This document shows, piece after piece, positions 34,520-44,505 of a stretch of 64,000 nucleotides of DNA (position 1 is its first letter; every line of letters begins with the position of its first letter). A model generated the notes under the pieces. The model was not told the origin of the DNA. It made no database searches and saw only the letters and a list, made by a program, of their open reading frames with translations. The stretch lies in contig OZ253455.1 of assembly GCA_965261195.1 (NCBI GenBank), forward strand, positions 3,472,001-3,536,000, given 5' to 3'. Source of the DNA: Bin87 sp965261195 (GTDB taxonomy: Bacteria > Chloroflexota > Dehalococcoidia > Lucifugimonadales > UBA3495). The translations under genes and the position numbers were made by a program.

Positions 34520-37363
34520 TCAGGTCGCCAACGACACCACCGCGCAGGGTTCCACGTCCAGGCCCGGCACCCGCGCCATGGGGTTGATGTCCTCGGACAT
34601 TTGGAGTTCGATGGCCAGCTGGCCGAACAGGGTGGTGGTGGCGACGACGCCGACGGGGATGCGGGCGTCGATAGAGGCAACGCCGGTGAGGTTGTGGCGC
34701 AGGGTTTCCACGGCAACCGGGTCGCCATCGGCGATGCCCCACTCGGCGGCGTTGGCCGGATTGAGCTGGACGAGTTCGTCGCGGACGATGCGATTGAGGC
34801 CGTCAGAATTGAGGCCGTCGGGTTCGATGGTCATGTCGCGGTCGCGTTGCAGCAGCACGCGGCCGGGGGCGTACAACGCAGGGCGATGGGCATCGGTGGG
34901 CGGGTCGACGATGTGGAAGTAAGGCGCGCCGGGTTCGGCTTTGCCGCTGGGGAAGCCATCGCGGTACAGGGTTGGGGAGGACGGACTGCCGGCGCTGGGG
35001 CACGGCCACTGGATGCCGCGTTCTTCGCGGGTGGTGTAGAGGAGCTGCGTGGGACGTGGGGCATCGACGCCGGTTTTCATCACCAGGGTGGATTCGGCGG
35101 CCAGACGGGCGTAGCTGACGCCGCCGTAGTTGACGGTGATGGCGGCGAGTTCGTCCATTACCGCCGACGGGTCGGAGTAGTCGATGCCGGATATGTTGAG
35201 GCGTTGGGCGAGTTGGGTCAGTATCCAGCCTTCGGGCCTGGCGTCGTTGTTCCTGACGGTTACTGACGGGCGCACGCGCTGGATACGACGCTCGAGATTG
35301 GTGAAGGTGCCGTCTTTTTCGGCGAAGGTGGAGCGGGGCAGCACCACATCGGCGACTTGGGCGGCCGGGGTCAGAAAAGACTCGGCCACGACGAGGAAAT
35401 CGAGGCGTTCCAGCGTGTCAATGCCGTGTCCGAAGGCGCCGTTGGCGAAGTTGTTGCTGTCGCCGATCAGGAGCATAGTCTGGATGGTTCCGTCGGCGGC
35501 GGCTTGCAGCATTGACGCGGCGCCCCGGCTGGTTTGGGGTGGTAGGGTGATACCCCAGGCGGCTTCCACCGCGGCGCGATGGGCGTCGTCGTGGAGTGGG
35601 CCACCGCCGGGTAGGCGGTGGGGAATGCAACCGACATCGGTGGCCCCCTGTCCGTTGGCTCCCTGGCGCATAGGGAAGATGCCGCCGTTGGCGTTGCCGA
35701 TGTTGTGGGTCAGGAGGGCAAGGTCGGCCAACGCGACCACGCAATCCGTAGCGATGGCGTCGGGAACGTTGTCGAGGCCGTACACGATGGCGGCTTCGCT
35801 GGCGCCGGCGAACAGGTGGGCGGCGCGGATGATGTCACCCGGAGGGACGCCGGTGGCGGCGATGGCTGCGTCGTCGATGCGTTCGAGCTCGTAAGCGAGG
35901 GTGTCGTGGCCTTCCGCGTGCTGGGCGAGCCATTCAGAGTCCGTGAGGCCTTCGTCGATAATAGTTTTCAGGATGGCGCCGATGAGCACCAGCTCGGAGC
36001 CCGGAATTGGGCGCAACCAGAGATCGGCGTAGCGGGTGAGTTCGACTTCGCGCACGTCGATGACGATGAGCGGAACACCGGCCTGGGCGGCTTGTTTGAT
36101 GGGTACGCCTACGACGTTGTGGCTTTCGGTGAGGTTGGTGTTGAAGGCGAGGATGCAGCCGGCCTTTGCCAGGTCCCAGATGGAGTTGGAGGCGCCGGGG
36201 TATCCGAGCACGTCTTCCAGCCCCGTGACCAGCGTGGGCTGGGTGTTGCCGGAGTGGTCAACGTTGTTGGTGTTCATGCCGAGGCGGGCGAATTTCTGGG
36301 CGAGGTAAAGCTCTTCGTTGGTGCTGTCGGCAGCGGCGATGAGGCCGAATCCGGCGCCGTCCTGGTGAGGTCGGAGCTTGGCGGCGACCAGATTGAGGGC
36401 CTCGTCCCAGGTGGCGGGTTCCAGCTGACCGTTGCGGCGAATCAGGGGGCGGCGCAGCCGCTGGCCGCTGGTGATGTGGCTGAGTCCAAACTTGCCCTTG
36501 TAGCAGGCCTGGCCGTGATTGGCTGGCGAGTTGAATTCGGGCACGGCGCGGATGACCCGGCCTTGCTCATTTTGCTCCAGGTTGATCTGGCAGCCGACGG
36601 GGCAATGGGTGCAGACGGTGCGTTCTACGCTGGCGGGCTTCTCCCACTTGTTGTCCCGCTCGGTGAGCGCGCCTACGGGGCAGACGTCGATGCAGGCGCC
36701 GCAGAACTCGCAGCCCGATTCCAGCAGGGAGGTGCCGAACGACGTACCGACCAGCGCGTTGCCGGAGCGCTCGGTGAAGCAAATGGCGTTATCGCCGCGC
36801 ACTTCTTCGCAGGCGCGAACGCAGCGGCCACAGGTGATGCAAAGGTTGAGGTCGCGATCATAGAACGGGTCCTGCACTTCGAGGGGAATATCCCGGTATA
36901 CGTAGGTCATGGGAGATTCCAGCTCCATGCCCAGATACCGGACGGTGTCCTTGAATTCGCAGCGTTCGTTTTTGGGGCAGGTTACGCAGCGGTCGTTGAC
37001 GGATACGTGGCGCAGGCAAACGTCGGATGGGCCGCAAATGTCCACACGGTGGCAGGTGAGGCAGCCGTTGGGATGTTCAGCAATCAACATCTCCATTACG
37101 GAGCGGCGGAGTTCGGTAACGTCCGGGGTGTCGCTCCAGATGGTCATGCCGTCGGCTACTGGGAGAGTGCAGGCTGCCGGGAAGCCGCGGCCACCCTCGA
37201 CGGCGACCACGCACATCCGGCACGCCCCGAAAGGCTTCATGCCGGAGTGGTAGCAGAGGTAGGGGACGTAGACGCCGGACTCGATGGCCGCTTCCAGCAC
37301 CATCTTGCCTGGTTGGGTTCTAATCTCGACCCCGTCGATTGAGATGGTGATATCGTCAGGCAT
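34520..37363 (-). CDS. nuoG: NuoG / formate-dehydrogenase-alpha-like iron-sulfur molybdopterin protein
   Basis: A 947-residue protein. Order: [2Fe-2S] ferredoxin domain (CYHSGMKPFGACRMC), NuoG-type Cys/His cluster region (CLTCHRVDICGPSDVC), two [4Fe-4S] sites (CITCGRCVRACEEV, CEFCGACIDVCPVGAL), a further cluster CTHCPVGCQINL, then the molybdopterin oxidoreductase domain. In formate dehydrogenase the Mo ligand is Cys or Sec in a segment like ARVCHSPTVAGL; here it reads GNTQPTLVTGL with no Cys, Sec or TGA. It therefore looks like a NuoG-type electron-transfer subunit, or a molybdoenzyme with a different ligand. nuoF and nuoE precede it in the same operon. Confidence 0.85.
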   Translation of the reverse strand: MPDDITISIDGVEIRTQPGKMVLEAAIESGVYVPYLCYHSGMKPFGACRMCVVAVEGGRGFPAACTLPVADGMTIWSDTPDVTELRRSVMEMLIAEHPNGCLTCHRVDICGPSDVCLRHVSVNDRCVTCPKNERCEFKDTVRYLGMELESPMTYVYRDIPLEVQDPFYDRDLNLCITCGRCVRACEEVRGDNAICFTERSGNALVGTSFGTSLLESGCEFCGACIDVCPVGALTERDNKWEKPASVERTVCTHCPVGCQINLEQNEQGRVIRAVPEFNSPANHGQACYKGKFGLSHITSGQRLRRPLIRRNGQLEPATWDEALNLVAAKLRPHQDGAGFGLIAAADSTNEELYLAQKFARLGMNTNNVDHSGNTQPTLVTGLEDVLGYPGASNSIWDLAKAGCILAFNTNLTESHNVVGVPIKQAAQAGVPLIVIDVREVELTRYADLWLRPIPGSELVLIGAILKTIIDEGLTDSEWLAQHAEGHDTLAYELERIDDAAIAATGVPPGDIIRAAHLFAGASEAAIVYGLDNVPDAIATDCVVALADLALLTHNIGNANGGIFPMRQGANGQGATDVGCIPHRLPGGGPLHDDAHRAAVEAAWGITLPPQTSRGAASMLQAAADGTIQTMLLIGDSNNFANGAFGHGIDTLERLDFLVVAESFLTPAAQVADVVLPRSTFAEKDGTFTNLERRIQRVRPSVTVRNNDARPEGWILTQLAQRLNISGIDYSDPSAVMDELAAITVNYGGVSYARLAAESTLVMKTGVDAPRPTQLLYTTREERGIQWPCPSAGSPSSPTLYRDGFPSGKAEPGAPYFHIVDPPTDAHRPALYAPGRVLLQRDRDMTIEPDGLNSDGLNRIVRDELVQLNPANAAEWGIADGDPVAVETLRHNLTGVASIDARIPVGVVATTTLFGQLAIELQMSEDINPMARVPGLDVEPCAVVSLAT

Positions 37364-37385
37364 ATCGGCTCCGGGTGCGGCGGGA

Positions 37386-39146
37386 TTAGCGACGGGTCAG
37401 GCGGGGGGAGAAGACCTGATCGGGGCAGTATCCGGTGTGTCGCTTTTCGCGGATGTGGGCTTCAAACTCGTCGCCGAAATAGCGCAGGGCGGAGGACACC
37501 GGGTTGAAACCGAGCTGGCCGTGTCCGCAGAGCGAGCCGGCCTGCATATTCTCGCCGATGCTGCGCATGAGGGTCAGGTCTTCCTCGGTACCTTGCAGGT
37601 TGCTGATTCGTTCTAGTATTTCCAGCAGGTGGCTCATACCCATGCGGCAGGGGAAACATTTGCCGCAGGATTCGTACTGGCAAAAGGCGATGAGGTTGCG
37701 GGTGAGGTCAACGGCGCAGGTGTCTTCGTCGGCGATGATGATACCGCCCGAGCCGAGGATGGCGCCGGCGTTGCGAAACACGTCGAAATCAAGTACCAGA
37801 TCGAGGTTGGTGTCGCTGGCGGACAGGACGCCACCGAGGGGGCCGCCGGTTTGCAGCAGCTTCATCCGCTTGCCGTTGGGTACGCCGCCGGCCATATCGA
37901 ACAGAACCTGCCGCAGTGTCATGCCGAGGGGAACTTCCACCATGCCGGGGTAGGTGATGGCGCCGGTGAGGCAGAGTATGGCCGTGCCGCTGCTGCCGTT
38001 GATGCCCCGGTCGCGGTCGGCCGGAGTGCCGATGCCGGCGAACCACTCGCCGCCGCGGGCGATGATTTCCGGCACGTAGGCCAGGGTTTTAACGTTGTTG
38101 ATGTTGGAGGGTTTGCCGAACACGCCCACCTGCGCCGGGAAAGGCGGCCGGAAACGGGGCATGGAGCGTTTGCCCTCAATGGCTTCCATGAGGGCGGTTT
38201 CTTCGCCGGATACGTAGGAATCGCCGGTGAGGGCAACCTCCACATCGAAGGAGAAATCGCTGCCCAGGATGTTCTGACCGAGCAGGCCGAGTTCGTAAGC
38301 CTGCTCGATGATGGCGCGGGTGCGGTCGATGGGCTGGTTATGGCCGTGGCGGATGAAGATGTAGCCCCGGTTGGCGCGACACGCGTAGCCGGCAATGGTG
38401 ATGCCCTCGATGACGGTGGCGGGGTCGCTCTCCATGATGCCGCGGTCGTTGAACGCGCCGGGGTCGCCCTCTTCGCAGTTGCAGAGAATGTACTTGTTGG
38501 GGTCGGGATTGCCGGCGAGGAAACCCCACTTGACGCCGGCCGGGAAGGCGGCGCCGCCCCGTCCACGGAGACCGGAGGCGCGCACTTCGCCGAGCGCTCC
38601 GTCCTGATCCATTTGGGTGAGGGCTTTGTTGAGCGCGGCATAGCCACCGTTGGCGATGTATTGGTAGATGTCGGAGGGGTCGATGTGTCCGGCGTTGCGG
38701 AGGGCGATGCGATGCTCGAGGGCGCGCATTGGGTGGTCGTCGAGGTGGGGGATACCGGCCGGGGCGTCGTCGCGGTCACCCAGGTAGCCGAGGGCGTGTT
38801 CGGTGATCGGGTTGCCTCCGCCGACGTGCTCAGTAACGATGCGTTCCGCGATTTCAGGCGTTACGCGCTGGTAGAAGATGCGGGGGCCGCCGGGAGTTTG
38901 CACGTCCAGCAGGGGTTCGGCGAAACAGAGGCCGAGGGTTCCCACCTGGGATACGTTGGCGTTCACACCCTGAGCATCCAGGGCGGCGCGCACGGCGGCG
39001 ATGGTTTCAAACCCACCGGCGGCCTCGCCGGCCAATCCGGTGCCGACGCGAATCCACGGGGCATCGCCGGCAGTCAGAGCCTGCCAGCGTCGGTTGGCTT
39101 CGGCCAGGATGCTATCGAAGGCGGTGGCGGTTTCGGCGGTGGTCAT
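37386..39146 (-). CDS. nuoF: NuoF-like NADH-binding subunit
   Basis: A 586-residue diaphorase subunit that oxidises or reduces NAD(H) with FMN and a [4Fe-4S] cluster. NADH/FMN motifs are RGRGGAAFPAGVKWGFL, ILCNCEEGDPGAFNDR and the segment EETALMEAIEGKRSMPR. The N3 cluster ligands are ESCGKCFPCRMG and the later SLCGHGQLG. The N-terminal 150 residues are an extra thioredoxin-like domain, as in HndC-type proteins, but its [2Fe-2S] cysteines are mostly lost (VGTGLAGEAAGG, QVGTLGLCFAE keep one Cys). It lies between nuoE and nuoG. Confidence 0.92.
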   Translation of the reverse strand: MTTAETATAFDSILAEANRRWQALTAGDAPWIRVGTGLAGEAAGGFETIAAVRAALDAQGVNANVSQVGTLGLCFAEPLLDVQTPGGPRIFYQRVTPEIAERIVTEHVGGGNPITEHALGYLGDRDDAPAGIPHLDDHPMRALEHRIALRNAGHIDPSDIYQYIANGGYAALNKALTQMDQDGALGEVRASGLRGRGGAAFPAGVKWGFLAGNPDPNKYILCNCEEGDPGAFNDRGIMESDPATVIEGITIAGYACRANRGYIFIRHGHNQPIDRTRAIIEQAYELGLLGQNILGSDFSFDVEVALTGDSYVSGEETALMEAIEGKRSMPRFRPPFPAQVGVFGKPSNINNVKTLAYVPEIIARGGEWFAGIGTPADRDRGINGSSGTAILCLTGAITYPGMVEVPLGMTLRQVLFDMAGGVPNGKRMKLLQTGGPLGGVLSASDTNLDLVLDFDVFRNAGAILGSGGIIIADEDTCAVDLTRNLIAFCQYESCGKCFPCRMGMSHLLEILERISNLQGTEEDLTLMRSIGENMQAGSLCGHGQLGFNPVSSALRYFGDEFEAHIREKRHTGYCPDQVFSPRLTRR

Positions 39147-39181
39147 AAGGTGGTGAGCCAGTGGGTTGAGTGCCGGTAAGT

Positions 39182-39661
39182 TCAGTGGTGGGCGTCGGCG
39201 GACAGGCTGGCGACGATTTTGGCGCGCGCGGTTTCGGGGGTGATTCGTCCGGCCAGGTGGTGGTCGACGGCCATCACCGGAGCGTGGGCGCAGGCTCCCA
39301 GGCAGGTGTTGTAGCGCAGGGTGGCCTTGCCATCGGGGGTGTCGCCTTCATCAGCCAAGTTGAGGGCTTGCAGGGCAGCGGCGATGATGGCGGTGGCGCC
39401 CATAACGTGGCAGGACGGGCCCCAGCAGACTTCGATACGATGCTCAGCGGGCGGCTCGAACCGGAAGTTGGGGTAAAAGGTGGCCACTGCCCACACATCG
39501 TTGATGGTGGCGTCCATGCGGTCGGCCACGGATTCAACGGCCTCTTTGGGGATGTAACCAATGGCGTCTTCAACCGCAAGCAGCGAAGACAGAACCGTTA
39601 CGGTGCTCTGCTGCTGGTTGTGTACCGCGTTGGTGATTAGCGCGCGCGTGGCGTCGTCCAT
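39182..39661 (-). CDS. nuoE: NuoE-like [2Fe-2S] subunit
   Basis: A 159-residue thioredoxin-like ferredoxin subunit. The four cluster cysteines are intact in EVCWGPSCHVMGA and YNTCLGACAHAP. The N-terminal helical region (AIGYIPKEAVESVADRM) and DVWAVATFYPNF are typical of NuoE/HoxE. It is the first gene of the nuoE-nuoF-nuoG-like operon, 35 bases before nuoF. As no membrane Nuo subunits are in the window, the set is more likely a soluble NAD-linked dehydrogenase module than complex I. Confidence 0.93.
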   Translation of the reverse strand: MDDATRALITNAVHNQQQSTVTVLSSLLAVEDAIGYIPKEAVESVADRMDATINDVWAVATFYPNFRFEPPAEHRIEVCWGPSCHVMGATAIIAAALQALNLADEGDTPDGKATLRYNTCLGACAHAPVMAVDHHLAGRITPETARAKIVASLSADAHH

Positions 39662-39907
39662 AGCGTTTGGTCAAAGGGGGGTGGCAGCTTGTGAAATTCG
39701 GTACAAATTGCGTACTGGGCCGGCGGTAGTCTAGCACAATGGGAGGGCAACGGGCAAAAGCGAAATTGCACGTCGGTGCAGGATTCTTTGATTGCTGGCA
39801 GAGTGGGAAACGTTTCGCATGGCGCCAATAAAATTTGCTGCGCAAGATTGACTGTCAATTTGATATTGACATCTTGGAGTATATGAAGCATCAAACGGAT
39901 GCCGTGA

Positions 39908-41634
39908 TTATGCGACCTTGAAGCCACCAATATCAGAGGATCGTACTCTCAGTGCAACACCGTCGATGAGTGTGATGCGTTTCCCAGCGGCAAATTTTCT
40001 GGCATCTCTAGAAAAGTCGCCAGTTGTAACCAGGAAACCCTTTTCTATGTTGTTGTCGCTGGCGACGACGCCGAACAGATCCCGTACTGCCGATACTGAT
40101 ACTGTTCCTTTGTAGCGTTTGCATTGCACAACTATCCGGCCACCGCCAAGTCCCATGCGGTGACCGTCCAAGTCGATGCCACCGTCTCCTGACTGCTTGG
40201 TGACAGAGAGCTTGTAGCCCATGACGGCAAAGAAATCGCGTATGGCCTCTTCAAACTCTCTTGGAGACATGGATTGAAAGTCATTGGTCTCGCCTTTCCG
40301 AGGGACATTCAATCCAAATAGACCAAACAGGTCTTCATCGGTTAGATTTTCCATATCATCGTCGTCAGCTGCCGCTTTCCCTCCGAATACAGCCTGAAAT
40401 ACGGCTCGCTTCTCCTGTAGCAAACTGAAGATGCGCTCTTCAATGGTGTCTAACGCATAAAGCGAATGCACGAATACTGGTTTGGATTGGCCGATGCGTC
40501 GTACCCTGGCTGAGGCTTGGTCGACTACGGCGGGATTCCACCAGTGGTCAAAGTGGAAGACATGGTTTGCTCTTGTAAGGGTAAGTCCGATTCCGCCCGC
40601 TCTGACAGACATTAGCAGTATAACATTGTCGTCGGATTCCTGGAATTTGGATACCACTTCATCACGCCTTTTTGCGGATAATGCTCCGTCAAACGTGAGC
40701 GGCTTGAACCGATTAAGTTCAGGTTCGATTTTTTGCAATGTCTTAACCGGATATTGAGAAAATATCAGTGCTTTGTCGTTGCTGCCGTCAGTAAGGCTTT
40801 CGAGTTGATCTTTCAGAAAGTTTAGCTTGCAGCTCTCCCTATTCGCATCGTCGTAATTGCAAATCTGCTTTAGTTTGGTAATCAGGGCTAGCACGTGAAT
40901 GCGAGTAGCACTACTTCCCATGCTTGCTATATCTGCAACTCCGGCTTTCTCCCTTGCACTGTACGAACGCTGTTGTCCAGGCTCTAGGTCTAGCCAGTGG
41001 TCTTGGTGAGTAAGTTCGGGCAGTTCCAGCCGTGCCTCCTCGATTGTGCGTCGCAGTAAATATGGCTCTATCTTACGACGCACTTCGTCATTCCCTGCTG
41101 TTCGTTCGGAGAATCGATTAAAAAGGCCGGGTTTGAGAACAGCAAATAGAGCGACGGCATCCCCTACTTTGTTCTCAATCGGTGTACCAGTCAGTGCCCA
41201 GCGATACTGAGGAATCAGCTGCTTCACTGCAAGGTGAGTTTGGGTGCCGGGATTCTTGATTTTCTGTGCCTCGTCCAATATCAAAAGGTCGAACTTATCG
41301 CGTGCGAGTCCCCAGACGTCGTTACGGAGGGTTTCATAAGAGACGATGTAGATTTCGGCGGGTGATTTCCAAGCATCAGTTCGTATCCAAGGCGCTCCCT
41401 GTATTCGTAATTGACGCAATTCCGGCGCCCAGGATTTGATTTCTCTTTCCCATACGGTGGTCATACTGGCGGGACAGAGTACCAACACGCTTTGCAGTTC
41501 TCCTTTGCGAAAGAGAACCCGCATCGCGATGATTGCTTGTACAGTTTTTCCCAAGCCCATCTGGTCAGCAAGGAGGGCTTCCTTATGCTCGGTAAGCCAG
41601 TTCACACCGGTTATCTGGAACGGGTAGGGCTTAA
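39908..41634 (-). pseudogene. SNF2-family helicase with C-terminal Mrr-like nuclease, 3' fragment
   Basis: This is the largest part (open from Met 41605, coding 565 residues) of a helicase gene broken by insertion sequences. It has SNF2 motifs I (LLADQMGLGKTVQAI), II (LILDEAQKIKN), III (WALTGTPIENKVGDA), and V-VI (LMSVRAGGIGLTLTRA, VDQASARVRRIGQ). The C-terminal 120 residues are a PD-(D/E)XK Mrr-type nuclease: SGDGGIDLDGH then GGRIVVQCKRYKG. Sequence upstream of Met 41605 reads LKPYPFQITGV in frame up to the IS at 41635. The intact protein could have been a DNA-targeting defence or repair factor. Confidence 0.9.
41632..41634. repeat. TAA target duplication (left)
   Basis: TAA at 41632-41634 and again at 42497-42499 flank the 862-base IS5-family element. 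Confidence 0.85.
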
Positions 41635-42496
41635 GAGCCTGTTTACAATCTTTTTAGGATTAGCACCGTGAAGGCAAGCACCACCATTTGCAGGCTGGTA
41701 TTGAGCTTCCTTTCGCAGTTCTTCCAGAGTCGGCGGCACTTTTCCAGCCAGGCGAAAGACCGCTCCACCACCCATCGCTTTGGAAGCACCACGAAGGTGT
41801 GCAGTTCGTTGCGTTTCACCACTTCCACCGCGGCTCCCAACAGGCCTTGCACCGCAGTGGCAAAGGGCTTTCCGGTGTAACCCCCGTCCACCAGCACGTT
41901 CTGCACTTGACTGAGGCCGTCTCGGCGCCGGTCAAACATCGCCAAAGCCCCGGCCCGGTCGGTGACGTTGGCGGTAGTCACGTGTATCGCATGGGGCAAT
42001 CCTTGCGTGTCCACCGCGATATGACGCTTGATTCCCGACACCTTCTTGCCTGCGTCATAGCCCTTGTGCCCAGCGGTGTCCGTGTTCTTGACGCTCTGGG
42101 AGTCCACGATACAGAAGCTGGTCTGCTCTTTCCGTCCATTGCTTTGCCGGGCCGCGCCAACCGATTTTTTTTAGGACTTGCTCCAGAATGGAATCCTGAC
42201 CCGGGCCAGGCCGCTCGCTCCATTGCCGGAAATACTTGTAGCAAGTACGCCAATTGGGGAAGTCCGCGGGCAGCATTCGCCACTGGCACCCGCTTTTCAA
42301 GAGGTACAGCACGCCGCAGAAAACGTCATACAAGTCCACGGTGCGGGGCTTGGTCCGGCGTCGGGCCGACTCCAACGTCGGCAGAATCCGGGCGAATTGC
42401 TCCCGGCTGATGTCGCTGGGATAGGAATGAGACATGATTACCCCTCCCCTGATAATAGTCTCAGCTTAACCTATTTCAGAGATCGTAGACAGGTTC
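41635..42496 (-). mobile_element. IS5-family insertion sequence A, copy 1 (862 bp)
   Basis: The ends are GAGCCTGTTTACAATC (41635) and, inverted, GAACCTGTCTACGATC (ending 42496), giving imperfect terminal repeats. TAA is duplicated on both sides. A near-identical copy of the same length lies at 58588-59449. The element interrupts the SNF2 helicase gene between codons for NGL and KPY. Confidence 0.92.
41643..42435 (-). CDS. IS5-family transposase, two frames joined by frameshift
   Basis: orfA (42055-42435, MSHSYPSDISREQF...) encodes the N-terminal DUF4096-type domain (GVLYLLKSGCQWRMLPADFP). orfB (41643-42107) encodes the DDE catalytic part (CIVDSQSVKNTDTAGHKG, VLVDGGYTGKPFA, RWVVERSFAWLEKCRRL). 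A run of eight A's after codon QVL near 42170 is a likely slippage site that fuses the two frames, as in other two-frame IS5 elements. Both frames look intact, so the element may be active. Confidence 0.88.
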
Positions 42497-42499
42497 TAA

Positions 42500-42887
42500 G
42501 GCCGTTGGGAAAGACAACGGGCTGGCCGTCGGGCGGCAGGATTGGAGGTTGCAGGATGTAGCGCAACTGCTCGAACACATCCACGACTGGCGTTTTCGGC
42601 GTCCGGTTTCCCCGGTTAGGAACCGTCCTGCGTTCCCGGGGCTTGCCGAACACGGCATCGGTTTCTGCAGCATCACGTTCTCTATAATCCTTGCCTACTA
42701 CCTTTGGCCGGCCTAGCGGCTCCAGCAGTGATATGGATTCAGGCGCAACCAGAGCATCAATATTAGCGTCGGTAGCTATTTCAGCGTCCGAGATGATCAA
42801 ACTATCGCAGAGAGCATCACCGACTATGGCTGTGTCGGATAGCAGGGAGATTGAGATGGACGATGCACGTTCCAGTGGGTCAACTAG
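42500..42887 (-). pseudogene. SNF2 helicase gene, middle fragment between IS elements
   Basis: Host sequence trapped between two IS insertions. In the helicase frame it encodes ERASSISISLLSDTAIVGDA up to LPPDGQPVVFPNG, a low-complexity acidic/aliphatic region followed by the lead-in to the helicase core. Removing the flanking elements and one copy of each target duplication joins it in frame to both neighbours (AENDLVDPLER on one side, PNGLKPYPFQ on the other). Confidence 0.88.
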
Positions 42888-43692
42888 GTTCTGTTGACAT
42901 TTCATTATAATGGCTGTATGTCAAACATCAGATTATCACCAGAACAGTGGGCCAGGATGCTCGATTTCTTGCGTGGTTGCACTGGCGTGTACGTTGGCCA
43001 GGAAGCGGATTGCCGGCGTTTTGTCGAGGCCGTCTTATGGATTAACCGCTCTGGGGCCCAATGGCGACTGCTGCCAGCCGAATACGGGAACTGGAACAGC
43101 GTCTACAAACGATTCGCCCGTTGGACTGACCAAGGCGTCTGGGCACAAATGCATCAACATTGCTGCGACGACGCGGATCTGGAATACCTGATCATCGACA
43201 GCACGGTGGTCCGGGCGCACCCTTGCGCGGCGGGAGCTCCCCCAAAAAGGGTGGCCAGGCGGCCCAGGCCCTGGGCCGGAGCCGCGGCGGGTTCAGCACC
43301 AAGATTCACGTGAGCGTAGACGGCTTGGGCAACCCCTTGCGATTCATACTGACCGGGGGGCAACAGCACGACATCACCCAGGCGGAGGAGTTGATCGCCG
43401 GTTATGCTGGCGAGCACGTACTGGCCGACAAAGGGTACGATGCCCAGGAGTTTCGCCAGCACATCCTGGAACTGGGTATGATGCCGGTCATTCCGCCCCG
43501 CTCGAACCGCAAGGCACCCGCCGACTATGACCGGCATCTGTACCGGGAGCGTCATCTGGTGGAATGCTTCATCAACAAGATCAAGCACTATCGCCGGATC
43601 TTCTCCCGGTTTGAGAAGCTGGACACCAGATACCTGGGCTTCCTGCACTTCACCGCCGCTCTCATCTGGCTACGGTGAAATGTCAACAGAAC
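42888..43692 (+). mobile_element. IS5-family insertion sequence B, copy 1 (805 bp)
   Basis: The ends GTTCTGTTGACATTTC and GAAATGTCAACAGAAC are perfect 16-base inverted repeats. The element is flanked by CTAG on both sides (42884-42887 and 43693-43696). A second copy follows immediately, sharing the central CTAG. The two copies differ at only two positions that I can see (near 43143 and 43163). Confidence 0.92.
42918..43678 (+). CDS. IS5-family transposase, two frames joined by frameshift (copy 1)
   Basis: orfA runs from ATG 42918 (MSNIRLSPEQWARMLDFLRG) to 43313 and carries the N-terminal domain with the first catalytic Asp in LEYLIIDSTVVRAH. orfB, in the other frame to 43678, carries GRSRGGFSTKIHVSVDGLGN, HVLADKGYDAQEF (second Asp) and RHLVECFINKIKHYRRIFSR (Glu). 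A cccccaaaaagg run near 43240 is the probable slippage site. Copy 1 has Cys where copy 2 has Phe (HQHCCDD against HQHFCDD). Confidence 0.88.
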
Positions 43693-43696
43693 CTAG

Positions 43697-44501
43697 GTTC
43701 TGTTGACATTTCATTATAATGGCTGTATGTCAAACATCAGATTATCACCAGAACAGTGGGCCAGGATGCTCGATTTCTTGCGTGGTTGCACTGGCGTGTA
43801 CGTTGGCCAGGAAGCGGATTGCCGGCGTTTTGTCGAGGCCGTCTTATGGATTAACCGCTCTGGGGCCCAATGGCGACTGCTGCCAGCCGAATACGGGAAC
43901 TGGAACAGCGTCTACAAACGATTCGCCCGTTGGACTGACCAAGGCGTCTGGGCCCAAATGCATCAACATTTCTGCGACGACGCGGATCTGGAATACCTGA
44001 TCATCGACAGCACGGTGGTCCGGGCGCACCCTTGCGCGGCGGGAGCTCCCCCAAAAAGGGTGGCCAGGCGGCCCAGGCCCTGGGCCGGAGCCGCGGCGGG
44101 TTCAGCACCAAGATTCACGTGAGCGTAGACGGCTTGGGCAACCCCTTGCGATTCATACTGACCGGGGGGCAACAGCACGACATCACCCAGGCGGAGGAGT
44201 TGATCGCCGGTTATGCTGGCGAGCACGTACTGGCCGACAAAGGGTACGATGCCCAGGAGTTTCGCCAGCACATCCTGGAACTGGGTATGATGCCGGTCAT
44301 TCCGCCCCGCTCGAACCGCAAGGCACCCGCCGACTATGACCGGCATCTGTACCGGGAGCGTCATCTGGTGGAATGCTTCATCAACAAGATCAAGCACTAT
44401 CGCCGGATCTTCTCCCGGTTTGAGAAGCTGGACACCAGATACCTGGGCTTCCTGCACTTCACCGCCGCTCTCATCTGGCTACGGTGAAATGTCAACAGAA
44501 C
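43697..44501 (+). mobile_element. IS5-family insertion sequence B, copy 2 (805 bp)
   Basis: Tandem direct repeat of the preceding element, with the same 16-base inverted ends and the same length. CTAG precedes it at 43693-43696 and follows at 44502-44505. Tandem copies sharing one CTAG suggest insertion of a second copy at the junction, or unequal crossing-over. Confidence 0.92.
43727..44487 (+). CDS. IS5-family transposase, two frames joined by frameshift (copy 2)
   Basis: Same architecture as copy 1: orfA 43727-44122, orfB continuing to 44487, with the cccccaaaaagg slippage run near 44049. The DDE residues are in LIIDSTVV, LADKGYDAQ and RHLVECFINKI. The near identity to copy 1 indicates a very recent duplication. 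Confidence 0.88.
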
Positions 44502-44505
44502 CTAG

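Noticed and set aside
34520..37363. Selenocysteine formate dehydrogenase
   Set aside because: The large subunit has no in-frame TGA, and the ligand position reads GNTQPTL, with neither Cys nor Sec.
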